Notes: a model not told the origin generated them from the sequence alone. A DNA stretch of 64,000 nucleotides from Bacterioplanoides sp965219715 (GCF_965219715.1 NZ_OZ244785.1:1674001-1738000), one strand, 5' to 3'; counted from the stretch's first letter, positions 34,076 through 44,410 are shown. Translations and numbers: made by a program.

Positions 34076-34218
34076 AAACCACAAATTCAGTGATTGCTTC
34101 AAGTGGCAAGCTCATTGAAACTCTTAAAAGCCCTTGATTACAAAGGAAAAACCTTTGTTAGTCGCTATCTACAGATATCAAGCCATCTGTTTTTCGTAAT
34201 TAATATCAGATGCTTGTT

Positions 34219-34235
34219 GTGCAAATATTGCAAAT
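34219..34235 (+). promoter_or_regulatory. RamB/PrpR-like site close to acnB start
   Basis: GTGCAAATATTGCAAAT contains TGCAAA-N3-TGCAAA, the same spacing as the other sites, about 20 bp before the GTG start. Confidence 0.55.
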
Positions 34236-34254
34236 AACGATGAGAGGTTCAACT

Positions 34255-36897
34255 GTGCTTGAAGCATATAAACAACACGTCGAACAGCGATCCACTGAAG
34301 GTTTGCCACCGAAACACCTGTCCGCCGGACAGGTTGCAGAGCTGATCGAATTACTGAAGAAACCATCTGTGGGTCAGGAAGATCTGTTGCTGCAACTGAT
34401 TTCTGAACGCGTCCCCCCGGGTGTCGACGAAGCGGCTTATGTTAAAGCCGGTTTTTTATCTGCTATCGTCAAAGGAGAAACTCAGTCGCCGATTATCTGC
34501 CCGAAAATGGCGATTCAGTTACTCGGGAATATGCATGGCGGTTATAACATTGAAACCCTCATCGGTTTGCTCAGCGATGAAAATTTGGCTGGCTTGGCAG
34601 CCGAAGAGCTGAAACACACTATTTTAATGTTTGATGCATTTCACGATGTTGAGCAACTGGCGAAAGAAGGAAATTCACATGCACAAGATATCCTGACAAG
34701 CTGGGCAGAGGGGGAATGGTTTACCAGCCGTGATGCGGTGGCCGATAGCATCAAGGTGGTGGTGTTTAAAGTCAGCGGTGAAACTAATACCGATGATTTG
34801 TCTCCCGCTCGGGATGCCTGGAGTCGCCCGGATATTCCGCTGCATGCAAAGTCGATGTACAAGATGAGCCGTGACGGACTGAACCCCGAACAGCCCGGGG
34901 CTATTGGCCCGATGCAACAAATTGATGAAATTCGTCGCCAGGGGTTACCAGTCGCTTTTGTTGGCGATGTGATGGGTACAGGTTCATCACGTAAATCAGC
35001 CACCAATTCCGTGTTATGGTTTTTTGGTGATGATATTCCTGGTGTTCCTAATAAACGCAGTGGTGGTATTTGCATCGGTGGCAAAGTGGCGCCGATTTTC
35101 TTTAACACCATGGAGGATGCCGGAGCGCTGGTTTTTGAAGCGCCAGTGGAAAAATTGAATATGGGTGACGTGATTGAAATTCGCCCGTACGATGGAAAAA
35201 TTCTCGCCGACGATGGCCAGGTATTATCGGAGTTTCAGTTTAAATCAGATGTCATTCTCGACGAAGTGCGGGCTGGCGGCCGGATTAACCTGATTATTGG
35301 CCGTGGCCTGACGGCTAAAGCTCGTGAATCTCTGGGGTTGTCTGAGTCAGATCTATTCTGTGCCCCACAGCAACCTCAGGATTCTGGCCGAGGGTTTTCT
35401 CTGGCACAAAAAATGGTCGGTAAAGCCTGTGGGCTGCAAGAAGGACAGGGAGTTCGCCCTGGCACCTATTGCGAGCCGAAAATGACAACGGTTGGCTCTC
35501 AGGACACTACAGGGCCGATGACACGTGATGAATTAAAGGATCTGGCCTGCCTGGGGTTTTCCGCTGATTTGACCATGCAGTCGTTTTGCCATACCGCAGC
35601 TTACCCTAAGCCAGTCGATATCGAGACGCAGCACAGCTTGCCGGATTTTATGATGACGCGTGGCGGAGTATCACTGCGCCCGGGAGATGGTGTTATACAC
35701 AGCTGGATTAATCGCATGTTATTACCGGATACCGTCGGTACCGGTGGTGATTCTCACACCCGTTTCCCGTTGGGGATTTCTTTTCCGGCTGGTTCTGGGC
35801 TGATCGCCTTTGCCGCGGCAACCGGTGTTATGCCATTGGATATGCCAGAGTCCGTATTAGTGCGTTTCAAAGGAGAATTACAACCGGGTATTACCTTACG
35901 CGATCTGGTGCATGCCATTCCTTATTACGCCATTCAACAGGGTTTATTAACGGTAGCGAAAGAAGGTAAGAAAAATATCTTCTCTGGTCGCATTCTGGAA
36001 ATAGAAGGGTTAAAGAAACTGACGGTTGAACAGGCATTTGAACTGTCCGATGCTTCAGCCGAACGCTCTGCCGCTGGCTGTACTATTGAGCTTGAACCGG
36101 ATGCCGTAAAGGAATATCTGAGATCAAATATCACTTTACTACGTTCTATGATTGCTGAAGGTTATGGTGATCGTCGCACACTTGAACGACGTGCCCGAAA
36201 AATGGAGCGGTGGCTTGAAGAACCACTATTAATGAAAGGTGATGCCGATGCTGAATATGCAGCAATCATTGAAATCAATCTGGATGATATTAACGAACCC
36301 ATTGTTTGCTGCCCTAATGACCCCGACGATGCCCGTTTGTTATCCGAGGTTGCAGGAGCGCAGGTAGACGAAGTCTTTATTGGTTCTTGTATGACCAATA
36401 TTGGTCATTTCCGGGCAGCGGGTAAATTGCTTGAGCAGAATCTGCTAAATAACAATACCCGTTTATCAACACGGTTATGGTTAGCACCACCAACACGCAT
36501 GGATGAGCGCCAGTTAATGGAGGAAGGGTATTACAACACTTTTGGCAGAGCCGGTGCCCGTACTGAAATGCCGGGTTGTTCTTTGTGTATGGGAAATCAG
36601 GCGCGAGTCGCGCCCAATACTACCGTGCTTTCTACCTCTACCCGTAATTTCCCAAATCGCTTAGGTGATGGTTCTGATGTGTATCTGACATCGGCTGAGC
36701 TGGCTTCCGTCGGGGCCATTTTAGGTAAGCTTCCAACCCCGGAAGAGTATCGTCAGTACGCCGAGAATATTAATACCATGGCAGATGATATTTATCGTTA
36801 TCTGAATTTTGATCAGATGACAGCCTTTCAAAAAACGGCGGAACATGGCAAGCGCATTGTTGCACAGCAAGTCGAAGATATAAAAATAAGCGCTTAA
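34255..36897 (+). CDS. acnB: Bifunctional aconitate hydratase B / 2-methylisocitrate dehydratase
   Basis: The 880-aa protein has the AcnB order: HEAT-like domain (VLEAYKQHVEQRSTEGLPPK), swivel domain 4 with TGSSRKSATNSV, then the [4Fe-4S] core with GGDSHTRFPLG and the C-terminal Cys pair of GSCMTNIGHFRAAGK and MPGCSLCMGNQAR. AcnB converts citrate to isocitrate and also hydrates 2-methylaconitate. GTG 34255, with GAGAGG 7 nt upstream, matches the family start VLEAYKQHV; a longer frame to 34210 exists. Confidence 0.93.
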   Translation: MLEAYKQHVEQRSTEGLPPKHLSAGQVAELIELLKKPSVGQEDLLLQLISERVPPGVDEAAYVKAGFLSAIVKGETQSPIICPKMAIQLLGNMHGGYNIETLIGLLSDENLAGLAAEELKHTILMFDAFHDVEQLAKEGNSHAQDILTSWAEGEWFTSRDAVADSIKVVVFKVSGETNTDDLSPARDAWSRPDIPLHAKSMYKMSRDGLNPEQPGAIGPMQQIDEIRRQGLPVAFVGDVMGTGSSRKSATNSVLWFFGDDIPGVPNKRSGGICIGGKVAPIFFNTMEDAGALVFEAPVEKLNMGDVIEIRPYDGKILADDGQVLSEFQFKSDVILDEVRAGGRINLIIGRGLTAKARESLGLSESDLFCAPQQPQDSGRGFSLAQKMVGKACGLQEGQGVRPGTYCEPKMTTVGSQDTTGPMTRDELKDLACLGFSADLTMQSFCHTAAYPKPVDIETQHSLPDFMMTRGGVSLRPGDGVIHSWINRMLLPDTVGTGGDSHTRFPLGISFPAGSGLIAFAAATGVMPLDMPESVLVRFKGELQPGITLRDLVHAIPYYAIQQGLLTVAKEGKKNIFSGRILEIEGLKKLTVEQAFELSDASAERSAAGCTIELEPDAVKEYLRSNITLLRSMIAEGYGDRRTLERRARKMERWLEEPLLMKGDADAEYAAIIEINLDDINEPIVCCPNDPDDARLLSEVAGAQVDEVFIGSCMTNIGHFRAAGKLLEQNLLNNNTRLSTRLWLAPPTRMDERQLMEEGYYNTFGRAGARTEMPGCSLCMGNQARVAPNTTVLSTSTRNFPNRLGDGSDVYLTSAELASVGAILGKLPTPEEYRQYAENINTMADDIYRYLNFDQMTAFQKTAEHGKRIVAQQVEDIKISA

Positions 36898-36926
36898 TAT
36901 CAGTTTCCAGACTGATACCTTTTCTC

Positions 36927-36959
36927 ACCGGCAAAATTAATTTTTTGCCGGTTTTTTTT
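36927..36959 (+). terminator. Terminator of acnB
   Basis: ACCGGCAAAA and TTTTGCCGGT form a 10-bp stem followed by a T-run of eight. Confidence 0.85.
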
Positions 36960-37270
36960 GAAGTGACGTCCGACTTTTGCATCTAAAACCCAAATTCATG
37001 GAACGACCCTGCAATCAGTCGCTGTAATTTATAGCGTTGATAATCTGCCATTCCTAGTAAGTTCACAATCTTCGCAGCTTTGCAGAAATAAGCTCGCAAA
37101 ACGCCACAACTTCAGGTCTTGTTGCATTTTTCTACTGGCGTAACCTGCTCATAACACGCGACAACAGCACTTTTTGATTTTTTGAAATACCGATGGCGAA
37201 AAATCAAGGTGCAAAGGTTGCAAACAAACCAAATAAAAACCGTTCAGCGGAAACGATGCGGAGAATTAAC
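36960..37270 (+). promoter_or_regulatory. prpC promoter and leader with RamB/PrpR-like sites
   Basis: TTCGCAGCTTTGCAG (37071-37085), CTCGCAAAAC (37093-37102) and GTGCAAAGGTTGCAAAC (37209-37225) lie before ATG 37271. The last has the exact TGCAAA-N3-TGCAAA layout seen before acnB. An open frame from 37193 crosses this site, but the family start lies after it. Confidence 0.55.
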
Positions 37271-38461
37271 ATGACACATACAGCGATTGCAGAAGCGAAG
37301 TCACAATCAGCACCCGAAGCTCAGCCCGTTAAGAAGGTAAAAAAATCTGTCGCCTTATCCGGCGTGGTTGCTGGAAACACCTCTATTTGTACCGTTGGCC
37401 GAAGTGGCAATGACCTGCATTACCGCGGCTACGATATTCTTGATTTGGCAGAGCGCTGCGAATTTGAAGAGGTCGCCCACTTATTAATTCATGGCAAGTT
37501 ACCCACTGAGCCAGAATTGCGTGCTTACAAGACCCGATTGAAAGCGCTGCGTGGTTTACCAGCAGATGTGAAAAAAGCATTGGAATCCGTACCGGCAGCC
37601 GCTCACCCTATGGATGTTATGCGTTGTGGCGTATCCGCTTTAGGCTGTGTTCTTCCGGAAAAAGATGACCACAATATTCCGGGTACCCGTGATATTGCCG
37701 ACCGCTTATTAGCGTCATTAGGATCTATGTTGTTGTATTGGTATCACTGGTCAACCACTGGTCGTCGAATTGACGTGAATACCGATGATGATTCCATTGG
37801 TGGTCACTTCCTGCATTTATTACATGGCGAAAAGCCAAGTGATGAATGGATTAAAGCGATGCATGTATCACTGGTGTTATACGCCGAACACGAATTTAAT
37901 GCCTCTACTTTCACCTCACGTGTGATTGCTGGCACGGGCAGCGATTTATATTCTGCCATTGCTGGTGGTATTGGTGCTTTACGTGGCCCTAAACACGGTG
38001 GCGCGAATGAAGTGGCGTTTGAAGTGCAAAAACGTTACGACTCTGCCGACGAAGCTGAAGCTGATATTCGCCAGCGCGTTGCCAATAAAGAAGTGGTGAT
38101 TGGTTTTGGTCACCCGGTATATACCGTCAGTGATCCTCGCAATAAAGTCATTAAAGAAGTCGCACGTCAGCTATCACAACAAGCCAGCAGTATGAAAATG
38201 TTTGATATTGCCGAGCGGCTTGAAAGTGTGATGTGGGATGAGAAGAAAATGTTCCCGAACCTGGATTGGTTCAGTGCGGTGAGTTATCACATGATGGGGG
38301 TGCCAACGGCCATGTTTACTCCATTATTTGTGATTGCCCGAACCGCTGGCTGGTCAGCTCATGTTATTGAACAGCGTAACGACAACAAAATTATTCGCCC
38401 AAGTGCTCATTACACAGGCCCGGAAGATCTGAACTTTACGCCAATGGCACAACGTGCTTAA
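37271..38461 (+). CDS. prpC: 2-Methylcitrate synthase
   Basis: PrpC condenses propionyl-CoA with oxaloacetate to 2-methylcitrate. The 396-aa citrate-synthase-fold protein has HEFNASTFTSRVIAGTGSDL with catalytic His, GALRGPKHGGANE and FGHPVYTVSDPR, the methylcitrate synthase motifs. ATG 37271 has GGAG 8 nt upstream; the frame upstream to 37193 does not fit the family. Confidence 0.95.
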   Translation: MTHTAIAEAKSQSAPEAQPVKKVKKSVALSGVVAGNTSICTVGRSGNDLHYRGYDILDLAERCEFEEVAHLLIHGKLPTEPELRAYKTRLKALRGLPADVKKALESVPAAAHPMDVMRCGVSALGCVLPEKDDHNIPGTRDIADRLLASLGSMLLYWYHWSTTGRRIDVNTDDDSIGGHFLHLLHGEKPSDEWIKAMHVSLVLYAEHEFNASTFTSRVIAGTGSDLYSAIAGGIGALRGPKHGGANEVAFEVQKRYDSADEAEADIRQRVANKEVVIGFGHPVYTVSDPRNKVIKEVARQLSQQASSMKMFDIAERLESVMWDEKKMFPNLDWFSAVSYHMMGVPTAMFTPLFVIARTAGWSAHVIEQRNDNKIIRPSAHYTGPEDLNFTPMAQRA

Positions 38462-38542
38462 GCGCAACTGCACAGTGAATTTTTCCTTTTATAAGCTGCT
38501 GTTTGATCAGAAACAGCAGCTATGTTTTTTTGAGGTGTTGTT

Positions 38543-41203
38543 TTGTCTTCTTTGAATACTGCTTATCGAAAGCCGTTACCGGGCGTTGATGTTGATTATT
38601 TTGATGTGCGTGCTGCGGTTAATGATATTAAACCCGGCGCTTATGAAACCCTGCCTTATACATCGAGAGTGCTTGCCGAACAGTTAGTGCGTCGTTGTGA
38701 TCCGGCTGCGTTAACCGACTCGCTAAAACAATTAATTAATCGCCAACGTACGCTGGATTTCCCCTGGTATCCGGCCCGGGTGGTATGCCACGATATTCTT
38801 GGTCAAACTGCGTTAGTCGATTTAGCCGGTTTACGTGATGCCATCGCAGATCAGGGCGGTGACCCTTCGAAAGTTAATCCGGTCGTGCCCACTCAGTTAA
38901 TTGTTGATCATTCTCTGGCAGTAGAAGCCCCCGGGTTTGATCCGGATGCATTTACGAAAAACCGCGCCATTGAAGATCGCCGTAACGACGACCGCTTTCA
39001 TTTTATCGACTGGTGTAAAACGGCGTTTGATAATGTGGATGTAATTCCTGCTGGTAATGGGATTATGCACCAGATTAATCTGGAGAAAATGTCGCCGGTT
39101 ATTCAGAACCGTCACGATGAAAACGGCAAAGCCGTAGCCTATCCGGACACTTGTGTTGGTACTGATTCCCATACGCCACACGTCGATGCCCTGGGTGTAA
39201 TTGCTATTGGTGTGGGTGGTCTGGAAGCCGAAACCGTCATGTTAGGTTTACCTTCGATGATGCGACTGCCGGACATTATTGGGGTAAACATTATCGGTAA
39301 ACGTCAACCGGGTATTACCGCAACCGATATTGCACTGGCGATGACGGAATTTTTACGGCAACAAAGAGTCGTGTCAGCTTATCTGGAGTTTTTTGGTCCC
39401 GGTGCAGCGACTCTGTCGATTGGTGACCGCGCGACACTATCCAATATGACACCGGAATACGGTGCTTCTGCGGGTATGTTTTATATCGATGAACAAACCA
39501 TTGATTACCTCAGGCTGACTGGTCGTGAGCCTGAACAAATTGAACTGGTCGAGCAATACGCGAAGCAAACCGGTTTATGGGCGGATGACCTGGCGAATGC
39601 AGAATACGAACGCGTACTGGAGTTTGATTTGTCTGCAGTTGGCCGCAATATGGCCGGGCCATCCAACCCACACCGCCGTTTACCTACTTCGGCACTTCAT
39701 GAACGTGGTATTGCCAGCGATGAATTATTAGCAGCGGCAAAGGCCGAAGAAGCCGAGGGACTGATGCCGGATGGTGCGGTTATTATTGCCGCTATTACTT
39801 CCTGTACTAATACCTCCAATCCCCGCAATGTGGTTGCTGCTGGGTTATTGGCTAAGAAAGCCAATGAGTTAGGACTGGTGCGTAAGCCCTGGGTCAAAAC
39901 GTCGTTCGCACCCGGCTCTAAAGTGGCCAAATTGTACTTAGAAGAAGCCGGTTTATTATCCGAATTAGAAAAACTCGGTTTTGGTATCGTTGCTTACGCA
40001 TGCACAACGTGTAATGGCATGTCTGGTGCGTTAGATCCTGTGATCGAACAACAAGTGGTTGAACGTGATTTATACGCCACTGCCGTGCTGTCGGGTAATC
40101 GTAACTTCGATGGTCGTATTCATCCGCATGCTAAGCAGGCATTCCTGGCATCACCGCCATTGGTTGTGGCTTATGCGATTGCCGGAACGGTGCGCTTTGA
40201 TATCGAGAATGACGTGTTGGCCGTGGTCGATGGTAAGGACATTACGCTTAACGATTTGTGGCCGTCCGATGAAGAAATTGACGCCATCGTTGCCAGCGCA
40301 GTAAAGCCGGAGCAATTTAACCAGATCTATATTCCGATGTTTGATCTGGGAGATGTTGAACGGGCAAAAAGCCCACTGTATGACTGGCGCCCGATGTCGA
40401 CCTATATTCGCCGACCTCCTTATTGGGAGGGGGCACTGGCGGGTGAACGCACCATGAGAGGTATGCGTCCACTGGCCGTATTAGGCGACAACATCACCAC
40501 CGATCACCTGTCTCCTTCCAACGCGATTCAGGCCAATTCAGCGGCCGGTGAATATTGCGCCAAAATGGGATTGCCGGAGGAAGATTTTAACTCTTATGCC
40601 ACACATCGTGGCGATCATCTGACCGCGCAGCGAGCGACGTTTGCCAATCCAAAATTGCTCAACGAAATGGTACGTGATGGTGCGGACGGCAACAGCGGTG
40701 AAATTAAGCAGGGCTCTTTGGCCCGGATCGAGCCAGAGGGTAAAGAAAGTCGCATGTGGGAAGCGATTGAAACCTACATGCAGCGTAAACAAAACCTGAT
40801 CATTATTGCCGGTGCTGATTATGGCCAGGGTTCTTCACGTGATTGGGCTGCCAAAGGAGTGCGCCTGGCGGGCGTTGAAACCATTGTCGCGGAAGGTTTT
40901 GAACGTATTCATCGTACGAATCTGGTGGGTATGGGGGTTCTGCCGGTCGAATTTAAAAACGGTGAAACACGCCATACCTATGGCATCGATGGTACAGAGA
41001 CCTTCGACATTATGGGCGATATTTCGCCTCGCTGTGACCTGACTCTGGTTATCCATCGCACCAATGGTGAGCGCATCGAAGTTGCCGTGACTTGTCGCCT
41101 GGATACTGCTGCGGAAGTGGATGTATACAAGGCTGGTGGTGTGCTGCAACGTTTCGCCAAAGATTTCTTGGCCAGCGAACCTAAACCGGCACTGGCCAGC
41201 TGA
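38543..41203 (+). CDS. acnD: Fe/S-dependent 2-methylisocitrate dehydratase AcnD
   Basis: This 886-aa AcnA-fold aconitase dehydrates 2-methylcitrate in the AcnD/PrpF branch of the pathway. Features are GTDSHTPHVDALGVIAIGVG, the cluster Cys in AITSCTNTSNP and CTTCNG, and GADYGQGSSRDWAAKG near the C-terminus. It starts with TTG 38543, GAGGTG upstream. AcnD needs PrpF, which follows directly. Confidence 0.95.
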   Translation: MSSLNTAYRKPLPGVDVDYFDVRAAVNDIKPGAYETLPYTSRVLAEQLVRRCDPAALTDSLKQLINRQRTLDFPWYPARVVCHDILGQTALVDLAGLRDAIADQGGDPSKVNPVVPTQLIVDHSLAVEAPGFDPDAFTKNRAIEDRRNDDRFHFIDWCKTAFDNVDVIPAGNGIMHQINLEKMSPVIQNRHDENGKAVAYPDTCVGTDSHTPHVDALGVIAIGVGGLEAETVMLGLPSMMRLPDIIGVNIIGKRQPGITATDIALAMTEFLRQQRVVSAYLEFFGPGAATLSIGDRATLSNMTPEYGASAGMFYIDEQTIDYLRLTGREPEQIELVEQYAKQTGLWADDLANAEYERVLEFDLSAVGRNMAGPSNPHRRLPTSALHERGIASDELLAAAKAEEAEGLMPDGAVIIAAITSCTNTSNPRNVVAAGLLAKKANELGLVRKPWVKTSFAPGSKVAKLYLEEAGLLSELEKLGFGIVAYACTTCNGMSGALDPVIEQQVVERDLYATAVLSGNRNFDGRIHPHAKQAFLASPPLVVAYAIAGTVRFDIENDVLAVVDGKDITLNDLWPSDEEIDAIVASAVKPEQFNQIYIPMFDLGDVERAKSPLYDWRPMSTYIRRPPYWEGALAGERTMRGMRPLAVLGDNITTDHLSPSNAIQANSAAGEYCAKMGLPEEDFNSYATHRGDHLTAQRATFANPKLLNEMVRDGADGNSGEIKQGSLARIEPEGKESRMWEAIETYMQRKQNLIIIAGADYGQGSSRDWAAKGVRLAGVETIVAEGFERIHRTNLVGMGVLPVEFKNGETRHTYGIDGTETFDIMGDISPRCDLTLVIHRTNGERIEVAVTCRLDTAAEVDVYKAGGVLQRFAKDFLASEPKPALAS

Positions 41204-41223
41204 TTCGCACAGGAGTAACTGCG

Positions 41224-42426
41224 ATGACTGATAAACCAACATTTTTACCGCAGCGACAGATCGCTGCGACCTACATGCGTGGCGGCACTTCCAAAGGTGT
41301 GTTCTTCCGGCTACGGGATTTGCCGCCCGAATGCCGGGTCGCTGGTAAGGCACGAGATCAATTATTACTGCGTGTGATTGGCAGCCCTGACCCTTATGCT
41401 GTCCATATCGATGGTATGGGTGGCGCGACTTCCAGCACCAGTAAATGTGTGATTATGTCGAAAAGTGAGCAGCCCAATCACGATGTGGATTACCTCTATG
41501 GCCAGATTGCCATCGATAAAGCCTTTGTCGACTGGAGCGGTAACTGCGGCAATTTATCCACCGCTGCTGGAGCGTATGCCATCCATGCAGGATTGGTGGC
41601 TCCCGAACGTGTGCCACAAAACGGTATTTGCAGTGTCAGAATCTGGCAGGCCAATATCGGTAAAACCATTATTGCCCACGTCCCCATGATTAATGGCCGG
41701 GTTCAGGAAATGGGGGATTTTGAACTTGACGGGGTGACCTTCCCCGCCGCCGAAATAGTGCTCGATTTTATCGACCCATCCGACAGCGATGATGCGGGTA
41801 CTTCGATGTTCCCGACCGGCAATTTAGTCGACCAGCTCGAGGTGCCGGGACTTGGCATGCTCGACGCCACCATGATTACTGCTGGTATTCCTACGGTATT
41901 TGTTAACGCCGAACAGATTGGCTATCAGGGTACTGAACTGCGTGAAGACATTAATAACGATGTTGAAGCTTTAGCAAAACTGGAGCAAATCCGTATCGCT
42001 GGTGCGCTACGCATGGGGCTCATTGATCGCCCTGAACAAGCACAACAGCGACAGCACACTCCCAAAGTTGCCTTTATCAGCCCGGCAAAAAATTACACCG
42101 CCGCCAGCGGAAAAACGATTAACCGCGACGATATTGATCTGTTGGTGCGAGCGCTATCCATGGGCAAATTGCATCACGCCATGATGGGAACGGCAGCGGT
42201 GGCTATTGCCACAGCAGCCGCCGTGCCCGGCACTCTGGTAAATAAGGCGGCAGGAGAAGGTCAGCGTCAGTCAGTTCGTTTTGGTCACCCTTCAGGAACG
42301 CTACAGGTCGGTGCCACTGTCGAACAGATCGACGGCCTGTGGCAGGCCCAGTGCGTGACCATGAGCCGCAGTGCACGGATTTTGATGGAAGGCATTGTCC
42401 GCGTTCCGCAGAACCAAACGCTTTAA
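41224..42426 (+). CDS. prpF: PrpF, 2-methylaconitate isomerase
   Basis: The 400-aa diaminopimelate-epimerase-fold protein has YMRGGTSKGVFFRLRDLP and GNCGNLSTAAGAYAI, the PrpF signatures. It isomerises the 2-methylaconitate made by AcnD so that it can be rehydrated. CAGGAGT precedes ATG 41224; the acnD stop is 20 nt upstream. Confidence 0.96.
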   Translation: MTDKPTFLPQRQIAATYMRGGTSKGVFFRLRDLPPECRVAGKARDQLLLRVIGSPDPYAVHIDGMGGATSSTSKCVIMSKSEQPNHDVDYLYGQIAIDKAFVDWSGNCGNLSTAAGAYAIHAGLVAPERVPQNGICSVRIWQANIGKTIIAHVPMINGRVQEMGDFELDGVTFPAAEIVLDFIDPSDSDDAGTSMFPTGNLVDQLEVPGLGMLDATMITAGIPTVFVNAEQIGYQGTELREDINNDVEALAKLEQIRIAGALRMGLIDRPEQAQQRQHTPKVAFISPAKNYTAASGKTINRDDIDLLVRALSMGKLHHAMMGTAAVAIATAAAVPGTLVNKAAGEGQRQSVRFGHPSGTLQVGATVEQIDGLWQAQCVTMSRSARILMEGIVRVPQNQTL

Positions 42427-42459
42427 GTAGCTGAATTAATCAGAATTGAAACGAGAAAT

Positions 42460-43344
42460 ATGATGACTACAGCAAAAACAGTTTCTACCGGGCAACAGCT
42501 GCGTGAACTGGCAAATGCCCGCCGCGGTGTTTTAGTGCCAGGCGCTTTTAATGCCTTGTCGGCCAAAGTGATCGAAGATCTTGGCTTTGAGGCTATTTAT
42601 ATTACGGGTGCTGGTGTTACCAATATGCATCTGGGTTTACCGGATATGGGGTTTATGGGGCTTGCAGAAATTGCCGAGCAAACAGCCCGCATTCGTGATG
42701 CCGTAGAAGTACCGCTATTAGTTGATGCCGATACTGGCTTTGGTAACGCCGTTAATGTTCGTCACACCGTTCGCACTTTAGAACGTGCAGGTGCCGATTG
42801 TATTCAGTTGGAAGATCAGGTGATGCCCAAACGTTGCGGTCACTTTACTGGTAAAGCGGTGATCAGTGCTGACGAAATGGTGGGTAAAATTAAAGCGGCG
42901 GTCGACGCTCGCCACAGTGAAGATTTTTTGATTATGGCACGTACCGATGCCCGAGCCACTGACGGTTTTGATGCCGCCATTGAACGGGCACAAATGTATG
43001 CTGAAGCCGGTGCTGATATTTTATTCGTTGAAGCACTGGAAAGCGCCCATGAAGTGCGTTGTATGCCAGAATTTTTACAAGCCCCACTGCTGATGAATAT
43101 GGTTATTGGCGGTAAAACCCCAATTGCCACTACCGATGAGTTACGCCAACAGGGCTATGGTTTGGTGTTGTATGCTAATGCGGCACTGCAAAGCGCTGTA
43201 GCGGGTATGCAAAAAGCGTTGACCGTGTTGCGTGATGAACATCACCTTAAAGAAGATCCTGACCTGGTTGTACCGTTTAAAGAACGTCAGCGGCTGGTTG
43301 GTAAAGACTTTATCGACCAACTGGAACAGCGTTATAAAAGTTGA
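42460..43344 (+). CDS. prpB: 2-Methylisocitrate lyase
   Basis: PrpB splits 2-methylisocitrate to pyruvate and succinate. The 294-aa TIM-barrel lyase has the DADTGFGNAVNVRHTV metal-binding segment and the active-site KRCGH of the isocitrate lyase superfamily. It is the last gene of the prp operon. Confidence 0.96.
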   Translation: MMTTAKTVSTGQQLRELANARRGVLVPGAFNALSAKVIEDLGFEAIYITGAGVTNMHLGLPDMGFMGLAEIAEQTARIRDAVEVPLLVDADTGFGNAVNVRHTVRTLERAGADCIQLEDQVMPKRCGHFTGKAVISADEMVGKIKAAVDARHSEDFLIMARTDARATDGFDAAIERAQMYAEAGADILFVEALESAHEVRCMPEFLQAPLLMNMVIGGKTPIATTDELRQQGYGLVLYANAALQSAVAGMQKALTVLRDEHHLKEDPDLVVPFKERQRLVGKDFIDQLEQRYKS

Positions 43345-43355
43345 TCAGACCTTTT

Positions 43356-43384
43356 CAGGCCGATAGCCAATCGGCCTGTATTAT
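43356..43384 (+). terminator. Terminator of the prp operon
   Basis: CAGGCCGAT (43356-43364) and ATCGGCCTG (43370-43378) form a 9-bp stem, followed by a T-rich stretch. Confidence 0.8.
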
Positions 43385-43524
43385 TTTTCTATTGTGTCCC
43401 ATCGTCTTTACATAGTTTCAGAAGGACTATGAGACACACTCATATTACCGTGAATTTATATCACCATAGTGATTGATCTGAGCGTGTAAAATTGCGCCTT
43501 TCTCAAGCAGTTAGCAGACTCATT

Positions 43525-44352
43525 ATGATTGAATTTGTCATGGATAATATTCCAACTTTTCTTGCATTGATCGCCACCGGTATCTTTGCTGGCATTCTGG
43601 CCGGCCTATTAGGCGTAGGCGGCGGCATTGTTATCGTACCCGTACTGTTTTTTCTGTTTCAGGGCTTTGGGGTATCGCCGGAATCGGCCATGTTAGTGGC
43701 GACCGCAACATCACTGGCAACGATTGTCCCAACCTCAATCAGCTCGATTCGTTCCCATAAAGAAAAAGGCAATGTCGATTTTGATCTGCTGAAACGCTGG
43801 GCAGCTTTTATCTTTATTGGTGTATTAGTCGGCAGCTGGTTAGTGACCCGTGTTGATGGCACCTGGCTAACGGTATTATTTGGCGTAATCGCCACCCTGT
43901 CCGCTTTAAATATGTTGTTTCGTACGGGGAAATCGGCCTTGTTTCAGCAGTTACCAGGTAAAGCCGGACAAGGTGTGATGGGCACTTCGATTGGCTTTTT
44001 CAGCTCCATGGTCGGCATCGGTGGCGGCACCATCTCAGTACCGCTATTGACCTTATACAACTACCCGGCTCATAAAGCCGTTGGTACCGCTGCGGCGATT
44101 GGTTTGATTATTTCCTTGCCCGGTGCATTAACCATGTTGGTAATGGGCGAAACACCCATTGATGCCCCTACCGGTACATTTGGCCTGGTTAATCTGATTG
44201 GGTTTATTTGTATTGTGCCACTAACTGTTAAGTTTGCCCCGGTGGGTGCTTCTTTGGCGGCTAAATTAGACGCAGCCAAGTTAAAGAAGGTTTTTGCGGT
44301 TGTGTTGTTAATTACTGGTATACGCATGTTAGCTCAGGTCTTTTTGGCCTAA
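43525..44352 (+). CDS. TauE/SafE family membrane transporter (TSUP)
   Basis: The 275-aa protein has about eight TM helices with the duplicated TSUP signature GLLGVGGGIVIVPVL and MVGIGGGTISVPLL. Members export sulfite, sulfoacetate or other organic anions. ATG 43525 is chosen; the frame is open to TTG 43492. No sulfur gene lies beside it. Confidence 0.9.
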   Translation: MIEFVMDNIPTFLALIATGIFAGILAGLLGVGGGIVIVPVLFFLFQGFGVSPESAMLVATATSLATIVPTSISSIRSHKEKGNVDFDLLKRWAAFIFIGVLVGSWLVTRVDGTWLTVLFGVIATLSALNMLFRTGKSALFQQLPGKAGQGVMGTSIGFFSSMVGIGGGTISVPLLTLYNYPAHKAVGTAAAIGLIISLPGALTMLVMGETPIDAPTGTFGLVNLIGFICIVPLTVKFAPVGASLAAKLDAAKLKKVFAVVLLITGIRMLAQVFLA

Positions 44353-44367
44353 CCAGAGAATTCGAGC

Positions 44368-44410
44368 AAATAAAAAGGGCGATGGATTAAATCCTTCGCC
44401 CTTTTTATTT
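44368..44410. terminator. Bidirectional terminator
   Basis: AAATAAAAAGGGCGA and TCGCCCTTTTTATTT form a 15-bp stem, with an inner GGAT/ATCC stem, between the convergent TSUP and mesD genes. Confidence 0.88.

Noticed and set aside
37193..37270. A 26-residue N-terminal extension of PrpC
   Set aside because: It covers a putative operator and the ATG at 37271 has a clear ribosome site.
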